Shown piece by piece: positions 34,137 through 46,221 of a stretch of 64,000 bases of DNA (positions within the stretch are counted from its first letter, which is position 1; the number at the start of each line of letters is the position of its first letter). The DNA is from Alentia gelatinosa (lineage: Eukaryota > Annelida > Polychaeta > Phyllodocida > Polynoidae). The notes under the pieces are model-generated. The model worked only from the letters and a program-made list of their open reading frames with translations. It searched no databases and was not told where the DNA came from. The position numbers and the translations under genes were made by a program. The DNA lies in NCBI GenBank assembly GCA_950022655.1, contig OX465581.1, positions 104,825,125-104,889,124 of the forward strand. The letters are read 5' to 3'.

Positions 34137-35415
34137 AGGGGCTGTCCATAAATTATGTCATCATTTTTAGGGCATTTTTAGGACCCCCCTGTCACACTTT
34201 GTCACACATTTCGTACCACCCCCCAAAATATTATGTCACACTTTCCGAAACACCCCCCCCCCCCATTTTCTTTCTTTTGTATAGCATAACATAACAGTTA
34301 TTACATCTTTGACAAAGCTACTGTAAAAGACCATTAATTTAGAGGGAGATATTACATGAGACAAAACTCCTGATCTCTGAGATCACTGAAAAACTATTGA
34401 TACTTCACCATATTTTACTGTATAAATTATCATTTCAGACCAACCAATCATATGCAGTGCTAAAATTTTGATTAAGCATAAATCAAGTCTGGTCTATCCT
34501 TGTGCATAATCATCGACCCCATAACGGACCATTTCCACCTGATGGCTGCTTAGCATTTACTTCATTGGTTGGATGAGCATAATTTCACTGAGAAACCTGA
34601 AGTTAATCCCTTCCTAAGCTACACCTGAGTATATATTTCCAATAGACAAACTGGTGGGGTTCATATATGTGTGAATAGGGTTATGGTAGAAATCATCATC
34701 AAATGCCTTTATGGTATAAGTCATTATAACTTAGGGAAAGACCTTCTTTTTCATGGGAGGTGACCACTGAAGAATTGAGAATGTGAACCTGCAGTCTGCC
34801 ACTAATTAAATGTATCCAGATACTTCCAGCTTAGGGCATAATGGATGATATCACTGCATTCTAACTTTGTTAATATCATCTGCTTTACTTGTTTTATGAC
34901 GATATCCTTAGGGATCTAAGATGTATCTATAAAGAAATGTTTTGCCTATTCCACCTGATAATCATCTACCAAAAAGTGTCAAATAATCAGTGGGTGGTGC
35001 TTGATGCCATAACCAGCCAAATCATTAGGTGAAAATGTGGCAATAGGCATCTTGCCTCCCTGGTAGAAACCTGTCCTCATTGACCAGACACAGGGAACTC
35101 TTCCAAGTATAACAGCACTCTCTGCAGTTACACATAACCACTTGTAGCATATACATACTGACTTTCATTGATCTGGACATTCTTCTATTTGGCTGCCTTT
35201 TTGATTAGGTGTTTGACCATTTCAGTGATTTCTGTATGCAGCCTACAGGATATCCATCCACAACCACTTATTGTCATACTTTTCCCAGCACATTTCCAGC
35301 ATGGGCAAAGTTGCCTCTGTAGTGATGGAAAGTTGCCTCTAAAGTTTTGGAATTAGGTGATGCGTGTTCTGTCAACCCCCCTAATAAGCGTGACATCATT
35401 TATTGACATCCCCCT
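34137..35415. mobile_element. Possible TIR element with nested repeat
   Basis: TAGGGGCTGTCCATAAATTATGTCATC at the left and the inverted GTGACATCATTTATTGACATCCCCCTA at the right could be a terminal pair. They resemble the ends of the 40003-40194 unit. The interval contains the dispersed repeat at 34382-34938 and a further TTCCACCTGATAATC segment. The pairing is inferred from matching ends only. Confidence 0.4.
34382..34938. repeat. Dispersed repeat, copy C
   Basis: From GATCACTGAAAAACTATTGA to ATCTATAAAGAAATG this aligns with 41957-42658. Shared words include GACCAACCAATCATATGCAG, CATTTCCACCTGATG, GACAAACTGGTGGGGTTC and ATGGGAGGTGAC. The TTTCCACCTG words suggest a distant tie to the 23957/28408 family. 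Confidence 0.75.
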
Positions 35416-37095
35416 ATCTGTTCATATCCCGTGCAGTATGTCGATAGCCACATAGATGAGTATTGGTTCGAGGGTTGGCTATCGGGTCAGAAATATTGAC
35501 TGAATGAATAATGGCTTTGCTTAAGTAACCACACGTCCATTAGGAGTGCTGCAAGTGGTTGTTAATGTCGGTTTCGCTCTCTGGTTCTTCGTCTGTTAGT
35601 AAGTCAGAATAGACCGCCAGAGGTTGGCCTGACGCAGATAAATACTGCACCGCCACAACCGTTTTGGTTATGCAAGCCTAATACATTTCTGTTGTAATCA
35701 TAAAGTAGATATGAATTTACAGAGGGATATTAGAGTGGATTCACATAAAGTGGCACGCCTTTTAGCAATTGATGATATCTTACAATAGAGAGGGTGGGAC
35801 ATGGCCACCCCCTCCCCCAACCTGAAAAAGAAAACGAGTGCGAGCGTAATCAATATGAATGACATCGCTACACAATTGTTTTATACCAATTTTATTTCTA
35901 CAATGGTGGATAAATATTATCCAAATATAGTATGTACACACATGTACTTCTGAGTCTGTTTGCTTAAAACGATCGATAGTGTTTCTGATACCGCCAGAAG
36001 TGCGGTGCCTATTGTAATTGGAGAAAGCATACCAGGGAAGGCATCACACAAGGACGTCAGAACATTTTGAAAGTGGGGGGGGGGGCAAAAATTGCTGATT
36101 TTATTTTGGTATGAAGTCAGACTTTGACATTGGCCTGTTCCACTGGATTTACCGTAAATCTGCGAAAACTCTGTGAAAAGTCAGGTATCTCTAAATGTAC
36201 AGTAATAAAGTAAGAGACAGCTGTTTTGAAGTTGGCAAAGACAAATGGTTATATATAGATTCATCAATTACATTTTTTATATACATGTCAGAGTGTGCGC
36301 AGTTAAAAATGACTACCAGGTGGTGCCCTGTATGGTGAGGAGCACTACCCTGTTTGAGGACTAACAGGGCTGGGTAGACCCTACACTCGCTACCCCTTGT
36401 CATACTTGGTCATGTCAATTATGGGCGGCCATCTTTCAAGAATACGTCACTAGCTGAGAATTACATGTTCTCTTATTGCGTCACAAATGTGGCCAACCTC
36501 ACTTCTGACTAAACAGAAAAGGTTCAACGTTAGGAAGGGTATTGGCGGCATTGGGAGCTCATGGCATGCCTACTTGTTTGGCTGCTGTGTGTTGCTATGT
36601 AACTTGTTGATTAAACCTGATCAATGTCTGTTGCTTACATTGTCATCGCGGCTGAGTGTAGTTTTAACAGACATTCATAGATCTCGATGTGCCGCTCATG
36701 CTGAATGGAGCCGCCATTTGTTGAAGCTGGGGTCTATGTTGAGAGAGTGATAACACATAAGAACTGCCTCTTTGGGAATTTTTTCTTTTTTTATTTTAGA
36801 GTGAACATATGAATATTATAGCAGGGTTTTCATTTGTAGTCCTAATATATGCTATGGGCCATGAAGCTATATAGGTTTCATTGTGTATTAGCTGGCCGGG
36901 AAGATCATTGCAGTGGTCCCCCTTTGCTGAGTCTTGCTATGTCACACCTTATAAGAAAGAACGGATTGATATGTTACATCAGTCACCCTACCCTATACAG
37001 TGGTACTTAATGGTAACTCCTCATTGACGAGCCAGTCTCAAGCGGTCTGGCTCAGACCTCAGTGGCTTTCGGACTGCCAGCTCGAATGAACAATC
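34940..37095. other. No gene recognised (5' flank of the PAN/SRCR gene)
   Basis: Intergenic DNA with a G run near 36070. The 87-codon frame at 36487-36750 has no signal or domain. The promoter of the secreted-protein gene at 37096 should lie at the right end, but no TATA box was pinned down. Confidence 0.4.
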
Positions 37096-39867
37096 ATGTT
37101 TACAGCTCTCTTGATAGTTACATCAATGATGGATATATTGCGCCCAACTTCCTCTGAAGGCCTACATTCTTCAACTAAATTCAAGGATGCGCAGTTGACA
37201 TCGACGCTCCGGCTGAAGAAGGCGTTCTCCTTTACAGATGCATCAGGGGATCTCACTCTGTACATAGTTAATGCACAGAGCCGCATAGAGTGCAGTCTTT
37301 CATGTGTTCAACAGACATCATGTGCAGCGGCAAATTTCAACCAACAAGGCAAAACCTGCATTTTATTCCGGCAAGGAATCTCAGAAACCGACTTGCTGCC
37401 TGATTCCGACTGGGATTTTCTCTATGACAAAAGTGTAACTATTCGTAAAGGTAAGCATAGCGCAATTAAAGCCGCGTCTATTCTGCTGTTCCAACTCGAC
37501 CGGTAGGTAGTACTCGGAACAAACGGCATGTTTAACTAAATTTGATGGATGAGCGTGAAATTATACCCAAAAAGCAATAACAGATTTTGGTTTTATTTGG
37601 TCTATGGGTCATTTTCTATAACACACTTGGCATCTAACCGACTTGTTATTTCTACAACTACCTTTGTAGTTTCCAAATATATCAACTACCAATGGGTTAA
37701 TGAAGTATTTGGGTCTGTGGTGACCGGTCATGCCATGGTCAGCTGGGCACGTCTCGAATTAGACTAAAGCCCATAAGACAGCGACATTATCCGCAGATTC
37801 TCACCGATCCGATCACCGATTATAATCGGGAACAAGAATGTCGCTGTTATATCCTCATACAGCAACAGACCAGTACTTGCCGATCGCACCTCCCGGGTTT
37901 ATGGCCTTGTACAGCGACCCGAGTGAGATCAAAGTGAGCCGCCGGGAGCCGAACCGCGGCGAGCCACGGGTCGCTGGTGTGGATTCATAGAAAATAATTC
38001 GAAGTTTAATAACTTTATTAAAACCCTTATATAGCTATTCACCCATATGTTCTTTTCATCTACACATCTCTTCACACATACACCTTTTTCATCCATGCAC
38101 CATTTCTGCCATATATCCTCATACTATCTGCCAGTCTAATGCTTTGCTTTTGTGCTGTCTGCCGGTGTACTTCCTGTCAGTCAGTCTCCCTGTTAGTGGA
38201 CTGCTTGTCAGTGGCATGCTTTTCAAATAAGATTGACTCCATTTTGACTAAGTGAATCAAGGCGTTTAATGACTATGAGGTGTGCAGACCACATTGGGGA
38301 CATATATAAGTATGAATATGGGAATATCTGGGTGTATGAGATATTTAGAAACTTTCTTTTATTTCAAAGATTGTACCACAAGCACTGTAATAGTCGAGTT
38401 TCACCAGTTGGTCATACTCACTCCGTCAGTATGGCCAACCATTATGCTCTAATACCACAAAGCGCGTATTCCATTGAGACCATGAAGGTATGGAAAAGAT
38501 GACTTCCGTTTACCAAACGACAGCTCACTCGCCTTCGTCGGCTGAAGTGGGATTCACACGTAGAGACTAATGTACCTGAGACGGGTGTACTTCGCACTTT
38601 TCCCCTAGTTTCAGACAATTCTCCTTTGGTACAAAATTCTCATGGAAAAATGCTTTTACCAGTCTCAAGGGAAAAAAGGTGAAATTGACTCACATGGACG
38701 GACACACCTGGTACATAATCTCAGATATAGTCCCAGTGAACACTCATTCTGGGACTCAAGTACCCCTGAAGTGAATATTGTGACAAGCATGTGACCCTGC
38801 TTGCTGGTCTCCTATTGGCTAGGTTGGGTCAGCCGTGGGTCCATTTGTCTCACCAATATACCCCTGTAAATTTTAAATGTGTTTTCAGCGGGATTCACGT
38901 AATGGGATTCGTGTACCTCACAGGGTGTTTGAGTGGGACAAATCCTGCTGAGATTCTGTGCTTGAACACAATGTACCCTACTCTACTCTTGGTCTAAATT
39001 GTAGGGTTCCATTTCCATGAGGCATGTTTTACCCTTGCAATTGTAGGGGATATTTACACCTAACAAGGAACAGAATGTGAACGTGGCTAGATCTGACATC
39101 TGCACGATAGTAGCAGCAACCTCGAAATGGGTGACAGTTTGGAACTGTCATCCCCTTTTAGAGTTTTGTACCATGTGACCTCTCTCGGCCAAAAAAAATG
39201 TTTCCCTTTCACATGTTTAAAACCAAAATCGCATGAGATTCTGTACCTTGTTAGGGGTAATTATCGCCAACAATCACATGGGGAAAAATTTGTCTCAGGG
39301 AGATGCATCCCTACAATTCAGACGAAGAGATTGTGTCTCAGCAGGATTTGTTTCAGGCAAACACTTTATGTACCATACAATTACTAATTCTATATCACTT
39401 AAAGTGATGATGATTCTGTTTTATCGTAAAATACAATAATGGAATTTTGATATGGCTTTGGTTCTTAGTTTCTCTGCCGTAGAACTAGTGACAACTGTTC
39501 TCAGCACAGAACATCAACCTGATTACGTGACCATGATTTATTTTTCTCAGGATGGCTCGGCATGACTGGTGGCCCTAATGAACGAAGAGGACGAACAGAG
39601 GCCTTTAGAGGAGGTCAATGGGGCACAATCTGCGATGACAACTTTGTAATTGGAGGCTGGCCTGTGACCTTCTGCGGTGATATGGGATATAGTCAAGTGA
39701 TCTTGGCTAAATATGCCAAAGAAGTGAGTGAAGGAGTTGGCCAAGGACACATTGCCTTAAAGGGGGTATCATGCTCACTAACATCAGGCTTGATAAACTG
39801 TATCAAACCGGAATCTCCCTGTGATCACAACAAAGACGTTGTAGTTGAATGTTCCGATGGAGATTAG
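37096..39867 (+). CDS. Secreted PAN/Apple + SRCR domain protein (two exons)
   Basis: Exon 1 (37096-37450) starts with a probable signal peptide (MFTALLIVTSMMDIL). It continues into a PAN/Apple-like domain with CSLSCVQQTSCAAANF and GKTCILF, and ends AAAG/GTAAGC. Exon 2 (39551-39867) follows TTTTTCTCAG. The join is phase 1 and in frame (355 + 317 = 672 bases, 223 aa). Exon 2 is one SRCR domain: GRTEAFRGGQWGTICDDNF, then TFCGDMGYS, VSCS and CDHNKDVVVEC before TGA/TAG-free sequence to the stop at 39865. Such proteins are typically extracellular, binding glycans or microbes; that role is inferred from the domains. The 2.1-kb intron holds a MITE-like inverted repeat. Additional small exons in it cannot be excluded. 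The SRCR N-terminus is slightly short. Confidence 0.78.
38885..39370. mobile_element. MITE of the GCGGGATTCAC family inside the intron
   Basis: AGCGGGATTCACGTAATGGG...CCTCACAGGG at the left matches the end of the unit at 19005. Words at 38937-39065 (GATTCTGTGCTTG, ATTGTAGGG, TAACAAGG) are mirrored at 39236-39345 (CCTTGTTAGG, CCCTACAATTCAG, CAGCAGGATTTG). It is probably a longer, partly decayed member. A further AGTGGGATTCACACG lies at 38547. Confidence 0.5.
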
Positions 39868-40002
39868 ACTTGTTCCCAGTGAAAGCAAGCAAAGCAATTA
39901 AATGGATGATGTAGCCTATATGCTCGAACTGTTGTCAATCAGGAGTCTAGATGGCCCTAATCTACTGCAATAACTTATGTTCCTAGGCGGTATGATACAA
40001 AT

Positions 40003-40194
40003 AGAGGACCGTCATTTAATAACGTCATGCTATTTTGACCATTTTTGACCCCCCCCCCCCCCCACTCACATACACACACACCTCCCCCATTGTGATATTT
40101 TATCATACAACCCTTAGGCTAGATATCGTTGTTGGTTATGAAGACTGGAACCCACCCCCCTCCCCGCTGCATGACGTCATTTATGGACGGCCCC
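40003..40194. mobile_element. MITE with GGACCGTCATTTA termini
   Basis: GAGGACCGTCATTTAATAACGTCATGC at the left and inverted GCATGACGTCATTTATGGACGGCCCC at the right enclose about 140 bases that include a C run (about 40050). The ends resemble those at 34137 and 35415. Confidence 0.65.
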
Positions 40195-40735
40195 AAGCCT
40201 ACAGCGACTTCCTAGATTGATATACGGTTAATCGAATATGATTAGCGTAGAAGCATTCTGGAAAAGCGGACCGCTTTGCTACTCGGACCAACATGTTCAG
40301 ATCGGACTCCTCCTAATCTAATTCATCTTGTTTAGCGGACCGCCTTGCAGCACACACCTCTTCAGTAGACACAGAAGATGATCTGACCGGAAGGGTACTA
40401 CTCAACATTGGTGATCCTCTTTAACAGGATTCTTCTGAATTACAGAGAACTTTATATGAAACGAGAAATAAGAGATACATAGATATTTAATATAAAAAAA
40501 AAAAGAAGGAGAACACTATCAATAGAAACGCAAACGTAAAGCCCTAGCTTTACTGATGCGATGGGATCGTCGCACATGTTTTATGGGCCTATAAATGCCC
40601 CGTCAACCTATTTTATTGCCCCAACTGCAACGGAAACTTTGCGAGAAAAGAACAGGGTATGCACACTCTGATGCAATGCGGTTGCCTCAATGCATTATAG
40701 ACACCAAGACAGAAGAGACCAAGAACAGAGCCTTA

Positions 40736-41240
40736 GGCCTATAAGACACCGAAATCTTTTCTCGATTCATCCCGACCATCGGCTCGGTAGGAGTCTGGAA
40801 TAAAATATCGATGTCTTATACCTATAAGACACCGACATGATGACTATTCCCGACGACACCCCCTGCCTTTATAACCTCGTAAAACAACCCGATTGAGATC
40901 AAAGAGAAAACGGGTTTAAGAACTATAATCGCTTCCGTTTCACCTACAAATCGATATAAGGCACTTCTAAATCGGACTAGGGGGTAGGTAGCATCACTAT
41001 TCAAATGGCCAACTCAGAATCGGTAACAATTGGTGAAAGTGCGTACATCGAAATCTTAAGGTCGCGGAGAGTCGGTATTATATCTGACATGGTGGTAATG
41101 CCCGACGCATTGGGAAAAGCAATAAAATCGGGTCGGTGAAGTGCGTACACCGACCTGATTGACGCAGATTGCCACAGACCCGACGGATCTTTCGAGCAAA
41201 GGTAGAATCAGGCACAGCCATTGGGTCGGTGTCTTGTAGG
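40736..41240. mobile_element. Inverted-repeat element, CCTATAAGACACCGA termini
   Basis: GCCTATAAGACACCGAAATC (40736) and a second CCTATAAGACACCGACATG (about 40820) face the inverted TCGGTGTCTTGTAGGC ending near 41240. The interior has words built on CGAC, CGG and TCGG. The double left end suggests a partial duplication or nested insertion. Confidence 0.5.
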
Positions 41241-41419
41241 CTTTAGACTCCTCAACCATTCAAAACAGCCTAAACTTGGGTATGCAGTTGGATACAGGGA
41301 TTTCACCTAGGTCCCTTTCCCTGTTCTCTCTATAGATATTGGTTATTCCACCAAAAAGGCTCTCCGCAGGCGGGTTTTTACCATCGAGCCAAAGTCTGCC
41401 ACTGGGGCCGGCCACCTGG

Positions 41420-41860
41420 CCGCCCCTAATCCTCTAAATTCTCCAAGCTGTTCCACCAAATCGACCCCTCGGCAACCAACAGGCGCACACAAGGCACCCA
41501 GCAGGCACCCCGAGAGCCGGCCGGTCCCAGCGCTGCGATACACACCCAGCAGGTATGCTGCTGCCATCTGGTGGATTTTAGCGGCACTCACGCTAGCCGA
41601 GTTCCCCGTTTATCCGATAGAAGGCACGGCAAGCAGTTCTTGGTACACTACGCAGCTCTGGATCTGTGAAACCTGCAATCGAACGGAGCAGTGTGCTGTC
41701 ACATTGGTATTTGTACGGGAGAAATGTTAGCAAAATACTGCGGTTAACCGAACAATGAAGGTAAATAACCATAAGGCATGATGTTATGAATGTGTATATT
41801 CGACCCTGGCGCTAAAACTGTGCAGAAGCTAATCGATGTTATGAGCTGTTCCCCCAAGCA
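41420..41860 (+). repeat. Arm of the long-inverted-repeat family
   Basis: It aligns directly with 43365-43790: CTCCAAGCTGTTCCACCAA, GGCAGTGTG/GAGCAGTGTGCTG, TACTGCGGTTAA, GAAGGTAAATAA and TGATGTTATGAATGT. It is a single arm without its partner nearby. Confidence 0.6.
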
Positions 41861-41956
41861 GATTATCGCAGCCGACGTGAGATTTGATCCGGCTATTGCC
41901 GTCGAAAGCCAATAAGCGACCAAAAGGCGCCCAGCCGCTTATCATGGACATTTCCT

Positions 41957-42658
41957 AGACCACTGAAAAGTTATTGATACTTTACCATACTATACTGCAT
42001 GTAGTAATTATCATTTTAGACCAACCAATCATATGCAGTGCTAAACTTTTGATCAAGCATAAATCAAGTCTGGTCTAGTCTGCTCTGGTGATTTACTACC
42101 TAATTCAAGATCTTCCTCATTGTGGTACGACACATCTTCCTCCTCCATGTATATGATGAAACACTATTATGAGTTCAACCTGCCCATGAAATGGGCACTG
42201 TACAAAAGTTGGCAGGTGGTGCATTTGGGGATTTACCCTTGTGCATAATCATCGACCTCATAATGGATCATTTCCACCTGATGATTTCTTAGCATTTACT
42301 TCATTGGTTGGGGGAGCACAATCTCACAGAGAAACCTTCCTAAGCTACAGCTGAGTATATATTCCCAATAGACAAACTGGTGGGGTTCCTATATGTGTGA
42401 ATAGGGTTATGGTAGAAATCAAATGCTTTTATGGTAGTAATCATCATTACTAAGGGAAAGCCCTTCTTTTTTATGGGAGGTGACAACTGAAGAATTGAGA
42501 ATGTGAACCTGCAGTCTACCACTGATTAAATGTATCCAGACACTTCCGGCTTGGGCATAAAGGATGATATCACTGCATTCTAACTTTGTTAATATCATCT
42601 GCTTTACTAGTTTTATGATGACATCCTTAGGGATCTAAGATGTATCTATAAAGAAATG
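41957..42658. repeat. Dispersed repeat, copy D
   Basis: Same family as 34382-34938, with an extra ~145 bases (about 42086-42231) after AAATCAAGTCTGGTCTA. Either an insertion here or a deletion in copy C explains the difference. Confidence 0.75.
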
Positions 42659-43364
42659 AGTCACTGCAACACTCAGGTAGCTTGTGCATAGCATACTGTA
42701 ATGCTCGATTTTAATGTTTTAATGACAGTATATTAGGCGATGATAGGCGATTTACATGCTGTTCTATGCTGAAGGAAGGAAGATCAGTATAGAACCTGAG
42801 ATCATTCTATACTGATCTCCAGCGATCTCAGATAGGAACCGTTTTAGCCGCATCAGCTAGGGATCACCTGTGGCGCACTGCAACCATGTCTGAAAAACAC
42901 TTCCCACCATTAATAGCCCAACCGGTCTCACAATCGCTCGCCGATCTTAGCTGATCTCAGCTAGTGCTCGTCACTAATGAAAAACACCCGATTCAATACA
43001 GTATAGTAGAGGAGATGGTTCCTTCTATGCAACCAATATAAAAGCTACACCATACCTGTGTGACAGATTCGTTGCACATCATGAACATTTCAAGATGCGC
43101 GATGCGATGATGCAGCACCCAAGTGTGCAATGCGAGGGGCGCAGTAGTTCTTATTGCCCCTGGTCACTGTTTATTGCCTTTTGTGGACTTGTGACAATCC
43201 TGTACTGTAAAAATGATCATTGGGAAGTACGGATAAATTCACTGTATGCTGACTGCTGGTTGAGCAGAATTAGAGGATGATATCTAAGGAATGCAGTATT
43301 CAATGAGAAGAAAAAACAGAGAGATTGTGTGCCAGGGGGCAGCTGCCAGACCCTTAACTCTGCA

Positions 43365-44340
43365 AAATCTCCAAGCTATTCCACCAACTCCTTTATTTCT
43401 AGCCAGTCAACGATCACAAGGAGTACACACCACCTGGCGGGTGCCCAGCAAGCCCGTGGCCAGGCCTGTGCTTGCAGGGCGATGAACAAGCAGGGGCGTT
43501 GCTACTGCTGTCTGGTAGACGTTGGCGGCTTCTTGCTTCGCATTTCCCTTTCATTTGATAGGGAGCACCTCGAAAGGTCCTCCATACACTACGCCACTCA
43601 GGCTGCGCAAAATCCAGTAATCAAGCAAGGCAGTGTGCCGCCATGTTGGGATTTGTATCGGAATGATGAGCTTCTAGATTTTCCACTGAATACTGCGGTT
43701 AAAGGGATACCGAAGGTAAATAAAGATAAGCCTTGATGTTATGAATGTACAAACTACTTAAACTGTCAGAAGCGTGAGGTAGTGCTGCTGCATCACGTGT
43801 GGCGACCATTCATGTTGACAGCGTCTGGTTCAGCATTGGCAGAATGATGGACACGCGGACCCTGCGAAAGCTCACGGCATCATCGCCCCACCCGACCACC
43901 CCTAAGCAGCTGGACAGCCAGCCAACAAGGCCGCGAGGGACACCATGATCTGCGTTGACAGCGTGGCACCAATCCCACAAGAGACGCCATCAATATGAAT
44001 GGTTGACACCTGCAATGCGCTAACCTGTGAGCGTAGACCAATAATTTTGACAGTTTTGGTGGTTTGGGCAGAATTTTAGCACCAGAGCATGCCACACACA
44101 TTGTTAACATCAAGGCTTATCTTCATTTACCTTCAATATTTGGTTTAACGCAGAATTTAGCACAAAATTGACAAGCTAATCATCGTTCCCTTAAAAATCC
44201 CAACAAGGCGGCTGACTGCTTTGCTTGATCTGCAGCTTTCGTAGAGCCAGAGCGGTGCATTGAGTGGAGCATCCCCTATCGAATGAATAGGAAATTGGAG
44301 CAGCACGATAATGTAGCCAACATCCACCGGACAGTATTGC
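43365..44340. mobile_element. Long-TIR non-autonomous element
   Basis: The left arm (about 43365-43790) and right arm (about 44020-44340) are inverted copies. AAAGATAAGCCTTGATGTTA (43724 on) faces TAACATCAAGGCTTATCTTC near 44107-44126. GCAAGGCAGTGTGCCGCC is mirrored near 44202, and TGATAGGGAGCACC faces GGAGCATCCCCTATCG. About 230 unrelated bases lie between the arms. Related single arms lie at 41420-41860 and 13990-14350. Confidence 0.65.
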
Positions 44341-44344
44341 CTCA

Positions 44345-45736
44345 TTGCCCTATCGCCGCCCAGCTAATTGGGTATTGTGGGAGCAGCCCCTTTGATATCT
44401 ATTCAAATAGATTTTGACCGGTGATGCTTTGCAGGTGGTTTTGTACAAGTTAAGAAGACTATCCAGCAACTCGAACTACTATTGCTCAGAACCGATAGTT
44501 ACCCCTTCTATGTTTAATAATGTTGCCCCGTGAACTATCTAAGACCAGATCGGTACAAACTCAGATATTGGCAGGTGTAGATACTCACTAACAATTGGAT
44601 TGGTGATAGGATATCTGGAGAGGGAGTGGTAATTGATACTAAGGTGATAGACTAATAACCGTGGTGACGCTATAGCAGGCCTGCCCTCCAAAAGAGATCG
44701 CCCAGCTAGGAGACATTTCTAAATATATAGCCAGTGATGTTTCTCAGTACTATTTGCGACCTTAGCATGATACATAAACGTATAATACCACATACTTCTC
44801 ATGTATTAACAGAGTATGTCCATGGTAAGAGGTTATTCCTTATTATACTGGACTTGGTTTACATTTTCACTTTGGCTGTATGCATGAATTTATTCGCCAT
44901 TTGATATTCATTTAATTATTATATGTATAATTCTACAGATGTAATCATATATCTAGTTTGTCGTGTGTTTTTTATCATTTAGTGGGCCGTACTGGATATA
45001 CTCCCAGTTCAATTCCTCTAATATAATTGTGATAACCCTTTTATTGCATAATAGATAATGCTGAAACACCTAACCCCGTTCTGCGGATGACCCAGCAACA
45101 TGAACAACATTTGGACCGACGCTATAGGGCATTCTGCTCCATGTAGTTTGACGGTTGTGAAAATGAAATAAAGCAGTTGTCTCGATTGTGTAGATGGTCT
45201 TTCTGAATATTCTCTAGAGATTATTTGATAAATTATAATTTACGATATGATCACCGGCGAGATTTGATACAGCCAAAGACCTACAACGAGGTTAGACGTA
45301 CCACTCGGAGAATTCCTGTTCCAGGTGACTTGATGTGCCCCAGTGCGGCTATTATGATCGAACAGTGCCAGTAGAAAGAGGTTATTACAACATCATTAAG
45401 GGAGCGTTCATGAATTATGGCCGTCGATTAATGCCTAAAGCTAGATCTATTATCTGTACTGGATTAAAAGTTCTATCCAATAATGTATGATTTAATCAAT
45501 GTACATGAGTCAGCCTCTTTTAGCTTGATGTTTGTCCTCTTAGCCTGTCATCTGTCTCATAATCATAAGGTATAGCAGTCCTTCCAATTACAAGATAAAG
45601 ACAATCTTACCAGTATACTTTAATGTTTAGCGGAGTAAACAACAAAGACTTTGCATGGCTATGGGTATGACATATAGATCAAGGGAATAATTCCTATATT
45701 AGCTATCTATTAATAGCTATTGTGTAGAACATACAA
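44345..45736. other. No gene recognised
   Basis: A+T-rich intergenic DNA left of the Harbinger-type element. No frame, RNA gene or transposon end was recognised. Confidence 0.5.
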
Positions 45737-45746
45737 CAGGGGCCCC

Positions 45747-46020
45747 TTGCACAACCGCTACGTAGGTACGTAAAACCTGCGTACGTGGATTTTTTGTCAA
45801 AATCATTGCACAACCAGTTTACGTAGGTTACGGGTGTGTGGTTACGTACGTACGTGCGCCTTACGTGGAAAATGGTGTTGCACAATTTACGTACGTAACG
45901 TAGCCATCCTACGTAAGTTTGTACGTAAGTTCGCGTTGCACAAACCGCTTTTCCCGTTACGTACGTACGTACGTACATACGTACCGTGTGCCGATTTCCC
46001 GCATAAAACGTTGCACAACC
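45747..46020 (+). repeat. Left subterminal array: five TTGCACAA units with ACGTACGT strings
   Basis: TTGCACAACC or close variants start at 45747, 45806, 45878, 45936 and 46011, all in the same orientation (steps 59, 72, 58 and 75). Between them ACGTACGT and TACGTAGG words abound, up to the run GTTACGTACGTACGTACGTAC (about 45956-45976). Subterminal repeats of this kind are typical binding sites of Myb-like and nuclease proteins. Function is inferred. Confidence 0.75.
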
Positions 46021-46221
46021 GCTTACGTACGTATCGTAGGCGTCGTTTTCCCCGCATTTTTTCTACGTAACCTACGACACCTATGTAGGTGTTGTAGGGT
46101 GTGGGTCCACATGTATATTCTACTCGAAAACATCGGAAATAAACATATTTTGACTTGTAAACATGACGCAAACTGGTTGCACACGTCACACACCTACGAA
46201 CGCGCGCTGTACATATCAACA

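Noticed and set aside
45747..46020. CRISPR-like appearance of five spaced TTGCACAA repeats
   Set aside because: The repeats are only 8-10 bases, the spacing varies (58-75) and the context is an animal transposon end.
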